This document shows positions 6,519 through 15,018 of a stretch of DNA of 23,231 bases, in pieces. Position 1 is the stretch's first letter, and each line of letters starts with the position of its first letter. The stretch comes from Gammaproteobacteria bacterium. GTDB taxonomy: Bacteria > Pseudomonadota > Gammaproteobacteria > Eutrophobiales > Eutrophobiaceae. The position numbers were made by a program, and so were the translations under genes. The notes beneath the pieces are model-generated. The model worked only from the letters and a program-made list of their open reading frames with translations, had not been told where the DNA came from and searched no databases. The DNA lies in the NCBI GenBank assembly GCA_004356415.1, contig SMWN01000003.1, positions 1-23,231 of the forward strand. Reading direction: 5' to 3'.

Positions 6519-7941
6519 ACAAAATTATTTATTGTTCACTTTCTCCATCTATCTGCTGCTTATGCTGGGAATAGGAATCTTTGCATGGACAAAAACAAAT
6601 GATTTATCAGACTATATACTTGGCGGCAGGAAATTAGGACACTGGAGCACCGCAATAAGTGCAGGGGCCTCAGATATGAGTGGCTGGCTGCTGCTTGGTT
6701 TGCCAGGTTATGCCTATCTCGCAGGATTTGAAGCTATATGGATTGCTGTTGGTTTATTTCTGGGTACGACATTAAACTGGTTTCTTATTGCACCACGTTT
6801 ACGACTACAAAGTGAACGACTGGGGAACGCCCTTACCATACCGGAATATCTTGAAAATAGATTTCAGGATAACACACACACAATCAGAACCATTGCAGCG
6901 TGTTTCATTTTATTTTTCTTTATTTTTTATACTAGTTCTGGACTGGTTGCAGGTGGTAAATTATTTGAATCTGTATTTAATCTGCCATACGAACAGGCCG
7001 TGATTGCAGGCACAGTTGCTATATTGATCTATACAACGATGGGTGGATTTCTGGCTGTTTCATGGACTGATTTGTTCCAAGGCTTATTGATGTCTTTAGC
7101 ACTTGTAATCACAGCCGTCTATGCACTGGAGCTTTCAGGAGGGTGGCAAGCAACACAGGCTGCCATGACAAGTCAAAATATTGCGCTCACTGATTTATTT
7201 TTTACATCAGACAATAATAAGCTAACCATGATTGGAATCATTTCTTTATCAGGCTGGGGACTGGGTTATTTTGGCCAACCCCATATATTGGCGAGATTTA
7301 TGGCGATTCGTTCTCAAACTATGATTCCGGGTGCTCGGAATATTGCACTTGTCTGGACCTCAGTCAGTCTGATATGCGCATTGCTCATTGGCTTCTCCGG
7401 TATTGCGCTTGCAGAAATAAACCTTATAGGTACAGACAGTGAAAAAGTATTTATTGAACTTGTTCAGTTACTATTTCATCCGATTCCTGCAGGATTTTGC
7501 CTGGCAGCAATCCTCGCTGCCATCATGAGTACTGCAGACTCACAATTACTGGTTGCCTCTACGGCTTTCACTGAAGACTTATACCAAACCCTCTTTAAAA
7601 GAGAGGCATCTCAAGCCAATTTGATCATGATTGGACGCATCATGGTGGTTTGTATTGCCCTGCTGGCATGTTTCATGGCATTGCACCAGGAGGGAACTGT
7701 CCTGGGCATGGTTGCCTATGCATGGGCAGGATTTGGTGCTGCATTTGGCCCTGTATTGCTATTCTCGCTATTCTGGAAGAAATTAACGCTCAGAGCTGCA
7801 GTTGGCGGCATTATCACAGGTGCAATAACCGTGATTGTCTGGCATCAACTAGAGGCTGGCATCTTCGAACTCTATGAACTTGTCCCTGCATTTTTCATGG
7901 CTACAATCACTTGTTTTTCGATAAGCCACATAAAATCCTAG
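6508..7941 (+). CDS. putP: Sodium/proline symporter
   Basis: This 477-residue inner-membrane protein of the sodium:solute symporter family has about 12-13 membrane segments. It takes up proline with Na+ for nutrition or osmoprotection. Characteristic features are the N-terminal SDYILGGRKLG, SAGASDMSGWLLLGLPG, TMGGFLAVSWTDLFQGLLM, and MSTADSQLLVASTAFTEDLY; the last corresponds to the E. coli PutP segment holding the Na+-coordinating Ser/Thr. Length is close to E. coli PutP (502), slightly short at the C-terminus. It overlaps the end of the SPL-like gene by 11 bp (ATG 6508), so it is probably coupled to it. No putA is present in the window. PutP is the best call, though related symporters of the family cannot be excluded. 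Confidence 0.9.
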   Translation: MLSEQNYLLFTFSIYLLLMLGIGIFAWTKTNDLSDYILGGRKLGHWSTAISAGASDMSGWLLLGLPGYAYLAGFEAIWIAVGLFLGTTLNWFLIAPRLRLQSERLGNALTIPEYLENRFQDNTHTIRTIAACFILFFFIFYTSSGLVAGGKLFESVFNLPYEQAVIAGTVAILIYTTMGGFLAVSWTDLFQGLLMSLALVITAVYALELSGGWQATQAAMTSQNIALTDLFFTSDNNKLTMIGIISLSGWGLGYFGQPHILARFMAIRSQTMIPGARNIALVWTSVSLICALLIGFSGIALAEINLIGTDSEKVFIELVQLLFHPIPAGFCLAAILAAIMSTADSQLLVASTAFTEDLYQTLFKREASQANLIMIGRIMVVCIALLACFMALHQEGTVLGMVAYAWAGFGAAFGPVLLFSLFWKKLTLRAAVGGIITGAITVIVWHQLEAGIFELYELVPAFFMATITCFSISHIKS

Positions 7942-8225
7942 TTATATTTTTCACAAACAGATCAATCTATTAGACGATTTTTGCGTACATTATGTCTCTT
8001 TTTTGAGACATTAATGACGTATCCCATGACCCATCAAACTAAACTGTAATTGAATATTGATTGGGTACATGTAGAAAACTTATTAAATATTTGATATACA
8101 AAACATTTTAAACTAAAAATATGTCAACTATGTCACAAACTGCGTATAAAATTGGATGATTGCCAAAATTGGCCTGTCGATTGCAGCCTATGAATTAGAT
8201 TAAGAATAAAAGTCAAAACACAGTA
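7942..8225. other. A/T-rich intergenic region between putP and the diguanylate cyclase gene
   Basis: This 284-bp spacer holds no credible gene. It contains one perfect hairpin/palindrome at 7992-8011 and a short tandem TATGTCA repeat, two copies 9 bp apart near 8120-8135. TATAAA near 8146 could be a -10 element for the downstream gene, but no matching -35 is convincing. Confidence 0.5.
7992..8011. promoter_or_regulatory. Perfect inverted repeat, operator- or terminator-like
   Basis: ATGTCTC (7992-7998), a loop of six T, and GAGACAT (8005-8011) form a perfect 7-bp stem. The T-run is in the loop, not downstream, which is unlike an intrinsic terminator. Dyad TGTCTC-N6-GAGACA looks equally like a protein operator. 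It lies 50 bp after putP and about 215 bp before the diguanylate cyclase start. Confidence 0.4.
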
Positions 8226-9488
8226 ATGACAAATACTATACAGAAAAAAATAAAAGCAAGAAGACTGGAAATACTCTTTCAAGAGTCACATACCAGTTTA
8301 CTGTTCCCGCCAGTCCTTGCCGTGTCAATGGCCTATGTCTTCAGAGAACAATTAACTATTACTTCAATGATAGCATGGCTTTCAATATTCTTATTGGTTA
8401 CGGGAATGAGACTCTACTCTGCACATATTTTTGTACACTCGGAGAATGCATCATCCAATCTGGAATACTGGTTTTCATGGCATATCTTTGGTGTCATCAT
8501 TTCTGGCATCATTTGGGGTGGTTTTATCCTGCTTCTGGCAAAATCCGCTGATTTTACTTACCTGACCCTGGTCGCGGTATGCGCAGCTGGCCTGTGTGCA
8601 GGTGCCGCAGTTGTTTATTCATTTTCGTTCCTTTCCTATGTAATGTTTACGATACCTGTGTTAACTCCGATTGGAATATTTCTTGTAGCACAGGAGTATC
8701 CAACAGTTAACGCTTTAGGTTATTTTAATTTTTTGTTCCTGATCACCATGATTATTATCTCCTGGAGACTGAACAAAATAACGACACATTCACTGTACCT
8801 TCAATTGGAGAATCAGGAATTACTTACCGCACTTGAAACTGAAAAACGACAGGTCATAGGAACCAATAAAAAACTTGAAGAGGATATAAAGAGCAGAATA
8901 CAGACAGAAGCAAGATTACTGTATGAAAAGAAGATTGCAGAAAATATCTCTAAAGAACTAAAAATAATATCTACTCATGACAGTTTGACAGGTATTAATA
9001 ATCGTCGCCGTTTCGATGAAGCACTTTATGATGAATGGTACCGTGCATCTCGGCTATTAAACCCTTTATCTCTCATCATGTGTGATATAGACAAGTTCAA
9101 GGAATATAATGACACACATGGTCATCTGGAAGGTGACGAGTGTCTGATACGAATCGCACATTTAATTGAAGACTCTGCCAGACGTGCCGGCGATATGGCC
9201 GCCAGATTTGGAGGAGAAGAATTCACTATTATACTGCCTGACACAGGACCTAAACAAGCTAAAGAAATTGCCGAACAAATACGCATGGCAATCGTAGACC
9301 TTGCACTGCCACATAGTACCTCGTCGGTCGCAAATATCATCACTGCCAGTTTTGGTGTCTGTACTAAAGCTCCAGACAAAGATGCTTCCCCGGAAACATT
9401 GATCGAGTGTGCGGACAAAGCCATGTATCTGGCGAAGAAACAAGGTCGAAACAAGGTTGTTTCGTATCAGAATATCTCTGAAGAATAA
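8226..9488 (+). CDS. Membrane-anchored diguanylate cyclase (GGDEF)
   Basis: This 420-residue enzyme makes cyclic di-GMP from two GTP. Residues about 25-180 contain five or six hydrophobic segments forming an unnamed membrane sensor. Residues about 190-245 are a charged, likely coiled-coil linker, and residues 248-415 are a GGDEF domain. The active-site signature is GGEEF (329-333), which is functional in known cyclases. The inhibitory I-site RxxD is present as RAGD (320-323), five residues upstream, so product feedback inhibition is expected. The metal-binding stretch MCDIDKFKEYND is intact. It stands alone after a 284-bp spacer and ends 2 bp before the stop of the convergent glnE gene. No EAL domain is present. 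Confidence 0.93.
   Translation: MTNTIQKKIKARRLEILFQESHTSLLFPPVLAVSMAYVFREQLTITSMIAWLSIFLLVTGMRLYSAHIFVHSENASSNLEYWFSWHIFGVIISGIIWGGFILLLAKSADFTYLTLVAVCAAGLCAGAAVVYSFSFLSYVMFTIPVLTPIGIFLVAQEYPTVNALGYFNFLFLITMIIISWRLNKITTHSLYLQLENQELLTALETEKRQVIGTNKKLEEDIKSRIQTEARLLYEKKIAENISKELKIISTHDSLTGINNRRRFDEALYDEWYRASRLLNPLSLIMCDIDKFKEYNDTHGHLEGDECLIRIAHLIEDSARRAGDMAARFGGEEFTIILPDTGPKQAKEIAEQIRMAIVDLALPHSTSSVANIITASFGVCTKAPDKDASPETLIECADKAMYLAKKQGRNKVVSYQNISEE
9447..9464. other. Dyad symmetry at the 3' end of the diguanylate cyclase gene
   Basis: CGAAACAA (9447-9454) and TTGTTTCG (9457-9464) are perfect complements separated by GG. In RNA this would be a stem of about six pairs with a small loop. It lies inside the coding region 24 bp before the stop, and no U-tract follows, so it is recorded only as the nearest hairpin to the 2-bp convergent junction with glnE. 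Confidence 0.3.
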
Positions 9489-9490
9489 GC

Positions 9491-12139
9491 CTAAACGAGA
9501 CAGAAAATATCCTTGAAAATCTGTCTTACACTTTGCGCTGTATTTCTGTAATCATCCAAAAATGCTTTTGCTGCATCCCGGGTATTGTTATCCAGATAAT
9601 TCATTGAACGTACAAGACCAGCAATTTTATCCGACTCTTTTGAAAAGGTACTGATTGATTTCATATCAAATACCCGCAGATGACTTTCAATCGTTTTCAA
9701 ATAATCATAGGCATCTAACAGGCAGTCACTGTTTTCTTTATTTATTCTTCCTGCTTCAGTTAATTTTCTCAATGCCTGACGGGTACTTGTTGTACGCAGT
9801 GATTTATCTTCATAGCCATGTAGTAACTGTAAGTAATGCGTCAGGAAATCTATGTCCATAATCCCGCCTTCTCCCCTTTTTAAATCATATTTTCCTCTTC
9901 GACTCCCCAATTCAGCCACCACCAGTTTCCGCATATTTGCAATTTCTGATCTGAGATGGTTATCATCAAATTCCTGATAAACAGACGATGTAACTTTGGC
10001 CAGTGCTGAACTTGCGAAATTCCCACTGTCAAAGACAACACGGCAGCGCGTCATCATCTGACGTTCCCAGACTTCACGTTCGCCTTTGTGATAATCTATA
10101 AAAGATTGTTCTCCAGTGACCAACACACCTGAATTACCATGTGGTCGCAAGCGCATATCTACTTCGTACAATAATCCCGCTGGTGATAATAGGCCGATAT
10201 TTCGCATTAATTTGCGGACAAAGGATGAAATCTTGAAACCTAATTCCTGGGAACCTCCAGAATAAAGGAATATAAGATCCAGATCTGAACCAAAATTCAT
10301 TTCATAGCCCGCCATCCTGCCCATAGCAAGAATGGCAATATTGTCCTTTACCTCAACATCATCACCTACCAGTATCTGAATTACACAAAACAATGTGGCC
10401 TCCGCAAGAGCGGTAAGTGCACTTTCGATTTCCTCTTGCTTATACGTTTTCGAAAGTTGTGCTAACAGAATGGCCAACATGGTTTCATTCTTAGCTATTT
10501 TGAGCGCTTCAAATTGTGTTTCCTGGTCATCCCCTGCCAACGCTTGTAGAAAATCATCGATCAACGATGCTGACGTAAAATCCAGTGGGGGGGCATCATC
10601 AAAAATGCTTACGATTTTACGTCCTCGAAGAAATACGAATCGTGTGAAGTACCAACTCGCACCGAAAAGCGTTGCAAGTAAATCCAGATTCTCAGGGCAT
10701 TGATGCCAATGATTCTTGTCACACAAGGCCAACCATCGGTCCATACTTGAACGTGCAACATCCTCATGCCACGCAGTTGCCATGGCCATTTCCAGGGCCT
10801 TCTGTATGGCACCTGTAGACAACATTATATTTCCTGTCCTTTTTAAAAGGATTTTATCGAAACATTCTCTGGCGACATTACGTTGTCGGCTTAAATATTG
10901 ATCAAATTTTTCCAGCGTTACACCAATACTATCGCCTGCAAACCCCAGTGATCGGACAATGATAAGTCTTTCCTCTTTTTCATCAGGAAGATCATGCACC
11001 TGTAATTCATCAATCATTTGCAAGCGATTTTCCAGTCGCCTTAAAAACAAATAACTCTCACGAATATTCTCTGCTTCACCGTTATCTACCAACCCTATCT
11101 CTACCATACAAGTCAGTATTTTAAGGGTGTTCGTTTGTTGTAGGCCAGGATGATGTCTCGCATTGACTATTTGTAATACCTGAATAAAAAACTCGATGTC
11201 ACGGATACCGCCTTCGCCCATCTTGACGTTCCAGCATCCTTCTTTTCGTCTGACAGCTGCCATCTTATCCTTGATGTCAATAAACCTCTCCAGATCATCC
11301 GGACCTAGCGTCTGTCGATATTTGAACGGATGTAAGCGCTCAAGCATGTCTACACCTAATAACTCTGAACCAGCAACAAACCTGGCGCGTAACCATGCAA
11401 ATCGCTCCCAGGCCTCCGTACTTGCTTCATAGTAATGCTCTGTGTCATCTATCGACATGACCAGTGGCGCACTTCTTCCCCAGGGTCGCAGGTTCAGATC
11501 AACACGATAGAGAAATCCAGCGGATGTGATTTCTTCAAGATTCCGGGCAAATTGGCGGATCCGTTGTATGACAGCCGAATGATATTCATTTACATCTCCG
11601 GAAATATCTTCATTGTTGGCACACACACAAATCAGATCAACATCAGAACTATAATTCAATTCCTGCGCGCCTAATTTACCCATCGCAATTAAGGAAAGCG
11701 GTACTTCTTTACCTGCCCACTTGATATCTCCGTCTTCTTCAACCAGTGTGAGTAGCTTGATGAGTATTTTATCGGCCAAATCACTCAGTGCCAATAATAT
11801 GTGCTCGTAGGAAGTCTTATTGCCGATATCCAGAGAGGTAATTCTCAGGAGTTCACGATATTTCAATGACCTCAAACCTTCTACATTGGTCACTTTATCA
11901 ATATTGGACAGTTCGCTTTGTTCCGATCCAATCAGATTTATTACTTCGGGCTGCCGACAAAGATAATGAAAAAGAAAATTTGATACGGCAATAATGTGTA
12001 TAAAAACCCGCAGCAATTCGATCGGATTTTCTTGTTGGTATTGACGAACACTATCTTCCTGAAGCAGCCGTTCCAGTCTCAATTCTGCGAGTCCTGGATT
12101 GGGGGATTGATCCAGCAGGTCTTTGTATTTAGACATCAT
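9491..12139 (-). CDS. glnE: Bifunctional glutamine synthetase adenylyltransferase/adenylyl-removing enzyme
   Basis: This 882-residue protein has two nucleotidyltransferase halves. The N-terminal, adenylyl-removing half has MGKLGAQELNYSSDVDL (153-169), YRVDLNLRPWG and EGGIRDIEFFIQ. The C-terminal, adenylylating half has MGRMAGYEMNFGSDLDL (606-622), YEVDMRLRPHG and EGGIMDIDF. GlnE adds AMP to glutamine synthetase, or removes it, under control of PII, linking nitrogen status to ammonia assimilation. The Asp pairs needed for metal binding are present in both halves. It is about 65 residues shorter than E. coli GlnE (946), mainly at the N-terminus, and looks divergent from the enterobacterial form. 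Two adjacent ATGs (12139, 12136) are possible starts; neither has a clear ribosome binding site. It follows thiC by 64 bp on the same strand. Confidence 0.93.
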   Translation of the reverse strand: MMSKYKDLLDQSPNPGLAELRLERLLQEDSVRQYQQENPIELLRVFIHIIAVSNFLFHYLCRQPEVINLIGSEQSELSNIDKVTNVEGLRSLKYRELLRITSLDIGNKTSYEHILLALSDLADKILIKLLTLVEEDGDIKWAGKEVPLSLIAMGKLGAQELNYSSDVDLICVCANNEDISGDVNEYHSAVIQRIRQFARNLEEITSAGFLYRVDLNLRPWGRSAPLVMSIDDTEHYYEASTEAWERFAWLRARFVAGSELLGVDMLERLHPFKYRQTLGPDDLERFIDIKDKMAAVRRKEGCWNVKMGEGGIRDIEFFIQVLQIVNARHHPGLQQTNTLKILTCMVEIGLVDNGEAENIRESYLFLRRLENRLQMIDELQVHDLPDEKEERLIIVRSLGFAGDSIGVTLEKFDQYLSRQRNVARECFDKILLKRTGNIMLSTGAIQKALEMAMATAWHEDVARSSMDRWLALCDKNHWHQCPENLDLLATLFGASWYFTRFVFLRGRKIVSIFDDAPPLDFTSASLIDDFLQALAGDDQETQFEALKIAKNETMLAILLAQLSKTYKQEEIESALTALAEATLFCVIQILVGDDVEVKDNIAILAMGRMAGYEMNFGSDLDLIFLYSGGSQELGFKISSFVRKLMRNIGLLSPAGLLYEVDMRLRPHGNSGVLVTGEQSFIDYHKGEREVWERQMMTRCRVVFDSGNFASSALAKVTSSVYQEFDDNHLRSEIANMRKLVVAELGSRRGKYDLKRGEGGIMDIDFLTHYLQLLHGYEDKSLRTTSTRQALRKLTEAGRINKENSDCLLDAYDYLKTIESHLRVFDMKSISTFSKESDKIAGLVRSMNYLDNNTRDAAKAFLDDYRNTAQSVRQIFKDIFCLV

Positions 12140-12203
12140 GAGACTGATGGCTAATCACTTCAGAAAACTGGCCCCGAAAACTAACCCAGAAAATTAATTT
12201 TGG

Positions 12204-14087
12204 CTAACCAACCTTGCTATACAATTCTCCACCTTTTTCTCTGAATTCTTCGGCCTTTTCACGCATGCCATCTTCCAGCGCTTTTTGAACATCATCAATG
12301 CCCTGGTTTTTCGCATAATCCCTCACATCCTGCGTGATTTTCATGGAGCAAAAATTAGGACCGCACATAGAACAAAAGTGTGCAAGCTTGTGACCTTCTT
12401 TTGGTAGGGTTTGATCGTGAAATTCCCTTGACCTGTCCGGATCCAGACTGAGATTAAATTGGTCTTCCCAACGAAACTCAAACCGCGCTTTTGACAATGC
12501 ATTGTCCCTGATTTGTGCGGTGGGATGACCTTTTCCAAGATCAGCAGCATGCGCAGCGATTTTGTAGGTGATAATCCCTTCTTTAACATCATCTTTATCC
12601 GGCAAACCGAGGTGCTCCTTGGGTGTGACGTAACACAGCATGGCTGTACCGAACCAACCAATCATCGCTGCCCCTATCGCCGAGGTAATATGATCGTAAC
12701 CGGGGGCGATATCCGTCGTTAATGGGCCCAATGTGTAAAATGGCGCTTCCTGGCAATCTTTAAGTTCCTTTTCCATGTTTACCTTGATCATGTGCATTGG
12801 GACATGACCTGGACCCTCTATCATGACTTGCACATCATGTTCCCATGCAATACGTGTCAACTCGCCTAATGTTTCAAGTTCTGCAAATTGCGCTTCATCA
12901 TTTGCATCTGCAATTGAACCAGGACGTAAACCATCACCTAGTGAGAATGAAACATCATAAACCTTCATGATTTCGCAGATATCTTCGAAATGGGTATATA
13001 AAAAGCTTTCCTGATGATGGGAAAGACACCATTTAGCCATAATAGAACCACCGCGTGAGACAATCCCTGTCGTACGCCTGGCTGTGAGCGGGATATAAGA
13101 TAAGCGTACACCTGCGTGAATAGTGAAATAATCAACACCCTGCTCGGCCTGCTCTATCAAAGTGTCCCTGAATAACTCCCAGGTCAGGTCTTCGGCTTTA
13201 CCGTTGACTTTTTCCAACGCCTGATAAATGGGGACGGTACCAATGGGCACGGGAGAATTCCGAATAATCCATTCCCTGGTTTCATGTATATTCTTACCGG
13301 TTGACAGATCCATGACCGTATCGGCACCCCAACGGATGGCCCAGGTCATTTTTTCGACTTCCTCTTCAATGGACGAAGTGACCGCAGAATTCCCGATGTT
13401 TGCATTAATCTTTACCAGAAAATTTCGGCCGATGATCATTGGTTCGATTTCAGGATGATTGATGTTGGCTGGAATGATTGCTCGGCCTCTGGCCACTTCA
13501 TCACGAACAAACTCAGGCGTAATCACATCTGGTATTTCTGCACCAAAGCCCATGCCCGGGTGTCGATGCAGTAAATCTTGTTCTTGATAGGATTCCAGTT
13601 TCTGATTTTCCCGAATCGCAATGTATTCCATTTCAGGTGTAATGATTCCCTGCCTGGCATAATGCATATGCGAAACATTGCTACCCGATTTGGCGCGCCT
13701 GGGTAATGGTGTATGTTCGTAGCGGATCTGCTCAAGTTCTTGAGATCGCATACGGGCACAACCATACTCAGAGGTAAACTGTTCCAGCGCTTCAGTATCG
13801 CCCCGTTCATCGATCCACGCCTTGCGGAGATGATCCAGACCCTTGCGGATATCTATATCTACAATTGGATCGGTATAAGGCCCCGATGTGTCATACACAG
13901 CAATTGATGGATTTTCTTGCTTCTCTGTTCCAACCAGCGTGGGTGATTGACTGATTTCTCGCATGGGAACTTGAATATCATCTCGACTTCCCTGGATATA
14001 GATTTTTTGTGAATTTGGGAACGACTCAATCGCTTGTTCGTCTACTTTGGCGTTCTTGTTAAGGAAGGATTTAGGGGTTGCGCTCAT
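12204..14087 (-). CDS. thiC: Phosphomethylpyrimidine synthase
   Basis: ThiC converts aminoimidazole ribotide to hydroxymethylpyrimidine phosphate for thiamine synthesis, using a [4Fe-4S] cluster and S-adenosylmethionine. The 627-residue length matches the proteobacterial enzyme. The C-terminal cluster motif is C572-x2-C575-x4-C580 (CSMCGPNFC). Other hallmarks are GSNVSHMHYARQGIITPEM, HAGVR, SRGGSIMAKWCL and EGPGHVPMHMI. The start is ATG 14087 with AAGAGG (14097-14102) as ribosome binding site. A TPP riboswitch lies in the leader, so thiamine pyrophosphate is expected to repress expression. No other thi gene is in the window; glnE follows after 64 bp and may be read through from this transcript. 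Confidence 0.98.
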   Translation of the reverse strand: MSATPKSFLNKNAKVDEQAIESFPNSQKIYIQGSRDDIQVPMREISQSPTLVGTEKQENPSIAVYDTSGPYTDPIVDIDIRKGLDHLRKAWIDERGDTEALEQFTSEYGCARMRSQELEQIRYEHTPLPRRAKSGSNVSHMHYARQGIITPEMEYIAIRENQKLESYQEQDLLHRHPGMGFGAEIPDVITPEFVRDEVARGRAIIPANINHPEIEPMIIGRNFLVKINANIGNSAVTSSIEEEVEKMTWAIRWGADTVMDLSTGKNIHETREWIIRNSPVPIGTVPIYQALEKVNGKAEDLTWELFRDTLIEQAEQGVDYFTIHAGVRLSYIPLTARRTTGIVSRGGSIMAKWCLSHHQESFLYTHFEDICEIMKVYDVSFSLGDGLRPGSIADANDEAQFAELETLGELTRIAWEHDVQVMIEGPGHVPMHMIKVNMEKELKDCQEAPFYTLGPLTTDIAPGYDHITSAIGAAMIGWFGTAMLCYVTPKEHLGLPDKDDVKEGIITYKIAAHAADLGKGHPTAQIRDNALSKARFEFRWEDQFNLSLDPDRSREFHDQTLPKEGHKLAHFCSMCGPNFCSMKITQDVRDYAKNQGIDDVQKALEDGMREKAEEFREKGGELYSKVG

Positions 14088-14096
14088 GATACACTG

Positions 14097-14102
14097 CCTC
14101 TT
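14097..14102 (-). promoter_or_regulatory. thiC ribosome binding site, probable riboswitch target
   Basis: On the minus strand AAGAGG precedes ATG by nine bases. The leader between the aptamer and this site contains TTGCTCT, whose CTCT could pair with AGAG, and no terminator-like U-tract is seen. Translation-level control is therefore more likely than early termination. Confidence 0.55.
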
Positions 14103-14142
14103 TATTAATGATGATGAGCACTTGACGCTAGAGCAAATTATG

Positions 14143-14215
14143 TCTGCTTTCCTACGCCGGTACTAGCCGGATCAGGTTCGAGGGTGAATCTCAGCCATTG
14201 CCTGGCACCCCTAGC
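14143..14215 (-). ncRNA. TPP riboswitch (THI element) of thiC
   Basis: Read on the minus strand, the leader contains the conserved aptamer blocks in order: GGGGTGCC, GGCTGAGA, TTCACCC, GAACCTGATC, the GGCTAGTACC stem-loop, and GCGTAGGAAAGCA. These match the thiamine pyrophosphate aptamer, including the CUGAGA pyrimidine-sensing block and the GAACCUGAUC block. It ends 55 nt before the thiC start codon. TPP binding would reduce thiC expression. Confidence rests on the near-perfect conserved blocks. Confidence 0.97.
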
Positions 14216-14235
14216 TACACTACTCATGCTTTGGC

Positions 14236-14245
14236 TATATAATAC
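14236..14245. promoter_or_regulatory. Overlapping divergent -10 elements for thiC and the PCMT-family gene
   Basis: On the plus strand TATAAT (14238-14243) is a perfect -10 for the PCMT-family gene. On the minus strand the same bases read TATTAT, which would place the thiC start about 15 nt before the riboswitch aptamer. -35 matches are weak on both strands: TTTCAA about 16 bp upstream for thiC, and GCTACA about 18 bp upstream for the PCMT gene. Polymerase could occupy only one direction at a time. Confidence 0.45.
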
Positions 14246-14289
14246 CCTCTGATGGGCCATTTGAAACGTACTTTTTTGAGAATATTTTG

Positions 14290-14943
14290 ATGAATTTTGA
14301 ACAAGCCCGCTCAAATATGATTGAGCAACAAATTAAACCGTGGAACGTCCCGAATCAGGTAGTCCTGGATCTTATATCCAATATTCATCGTGAAGATTTC
14401 GTGCCCGATGAATACAGGCGTCTTGCGCTCGCTGATGTACGGATACCGCTCGCTCATGACCAGGTGACCATGACGCCCAAAGTTGAAGCACGTTTACTAC
14501 AGGCGCTTGAGATAAAACTGGATGATGAAATTCTTGAAATCGGTACTGGTTGTGCCTATATGACAGCTTTGCTGGCAAAGTCAGGCCACCATGTACATAG
14601 CATAGATATCCACCCTGATTTTACAGAACAGGCCAAACTAAAACTTCAACAACATGATATCCAAAATGTCACACTTGAATGTGGAAACGCGATTCATGGT
14701 TGGCAACAATCTTCACCCTACGATGTGATTGTGCTAACAGGTTCCGTCCCTATCCTGGAAGACCACTTACAGCAACAGTTGAAGATCGGTGGTCGCATGT
14801 TTGCTATTACTGGTCAATCACCCGCCATGGAGGCAAGGCTGATAAAGCGTGTTTCAGAAAATGAGTGGTACAACGAAATATTATTTGAAACAGATCTGCC
14901 AGAATTGGAAGGTGCAACTCAGGTAGAAACATTTAAGTTCTAG
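14290..14943 (+). CDS. Protein-L-isoaspartate O-methyltransferase family protein
   Basis: This 217-residue, SAM-dependent Rossmann methyltransferase has motif I, LEIGTGCAYMTALLA, at residues 82-96 and the acidic ribose-binding site SIDIHPD after it. Family resemblance is to PCMT, which repairs isoaspartyl residues in damaged proteins. However, this protein belongs to the short form often found beside tolC: the usual substrate-binding region is replaced by PLAHDQVTMTPKVEARLLQAL, so isoaspartyl repair is not certain. I use ATG 14290; a TTG immediately before it is in frame, but ATG gives better spacing to GAG at 14278-14280. It is transcribed divergently from thiC and followed by the TolC-family gene after 75 bp. 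Confidence 0.85.
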   Translation: MNFEQARSNMIEQQIKPWNVPNQVVLDLISNIHREDFVPDEYRRLALADVRIPLAHDQVTMTPKVEARLLQALEIKLDDEILEIGTGCAYMTALLAKSGHHVHSIDIHPDFTEQAKLKLQQHDIQNVTLECGNAIHGWQQSSPYDVIVLTGSVPILEDHLQQQLKIGGRMFAITGQSPAMEARLIKRVSENEWYNEILFETDLPELEGATQVETFKF

Positions 14944-15018
14944 GAAAGATATTAGATTAAACTATTTTCAAGAGTTGTACTCCAATAGACCCATAAAATA
15001 ACAATACCCGGTAAAGGA

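Noticed and set aside
9122..9454. Antisense open frame opposite the diguanylate cyclase gene
   Set aside because: It is a by-product of the GGDEF coding region on the other strand, with no ribosome binding site or recognisable domain.
12140..12203. Terminator between thiC and glnE
   Set aside because: AAAATTAATTTT near 12190 is palindromic but A/T only, with no GC stem, so it is unlikely to terminate transcription.
14287..14289. TTG start for the PCMT-family gene
   Set aside because: The ATG immediately after it is in frame and better placed relative to the upstream GAG; the same reasoning applies to TTG 4169 before the phosphatase-like gene.
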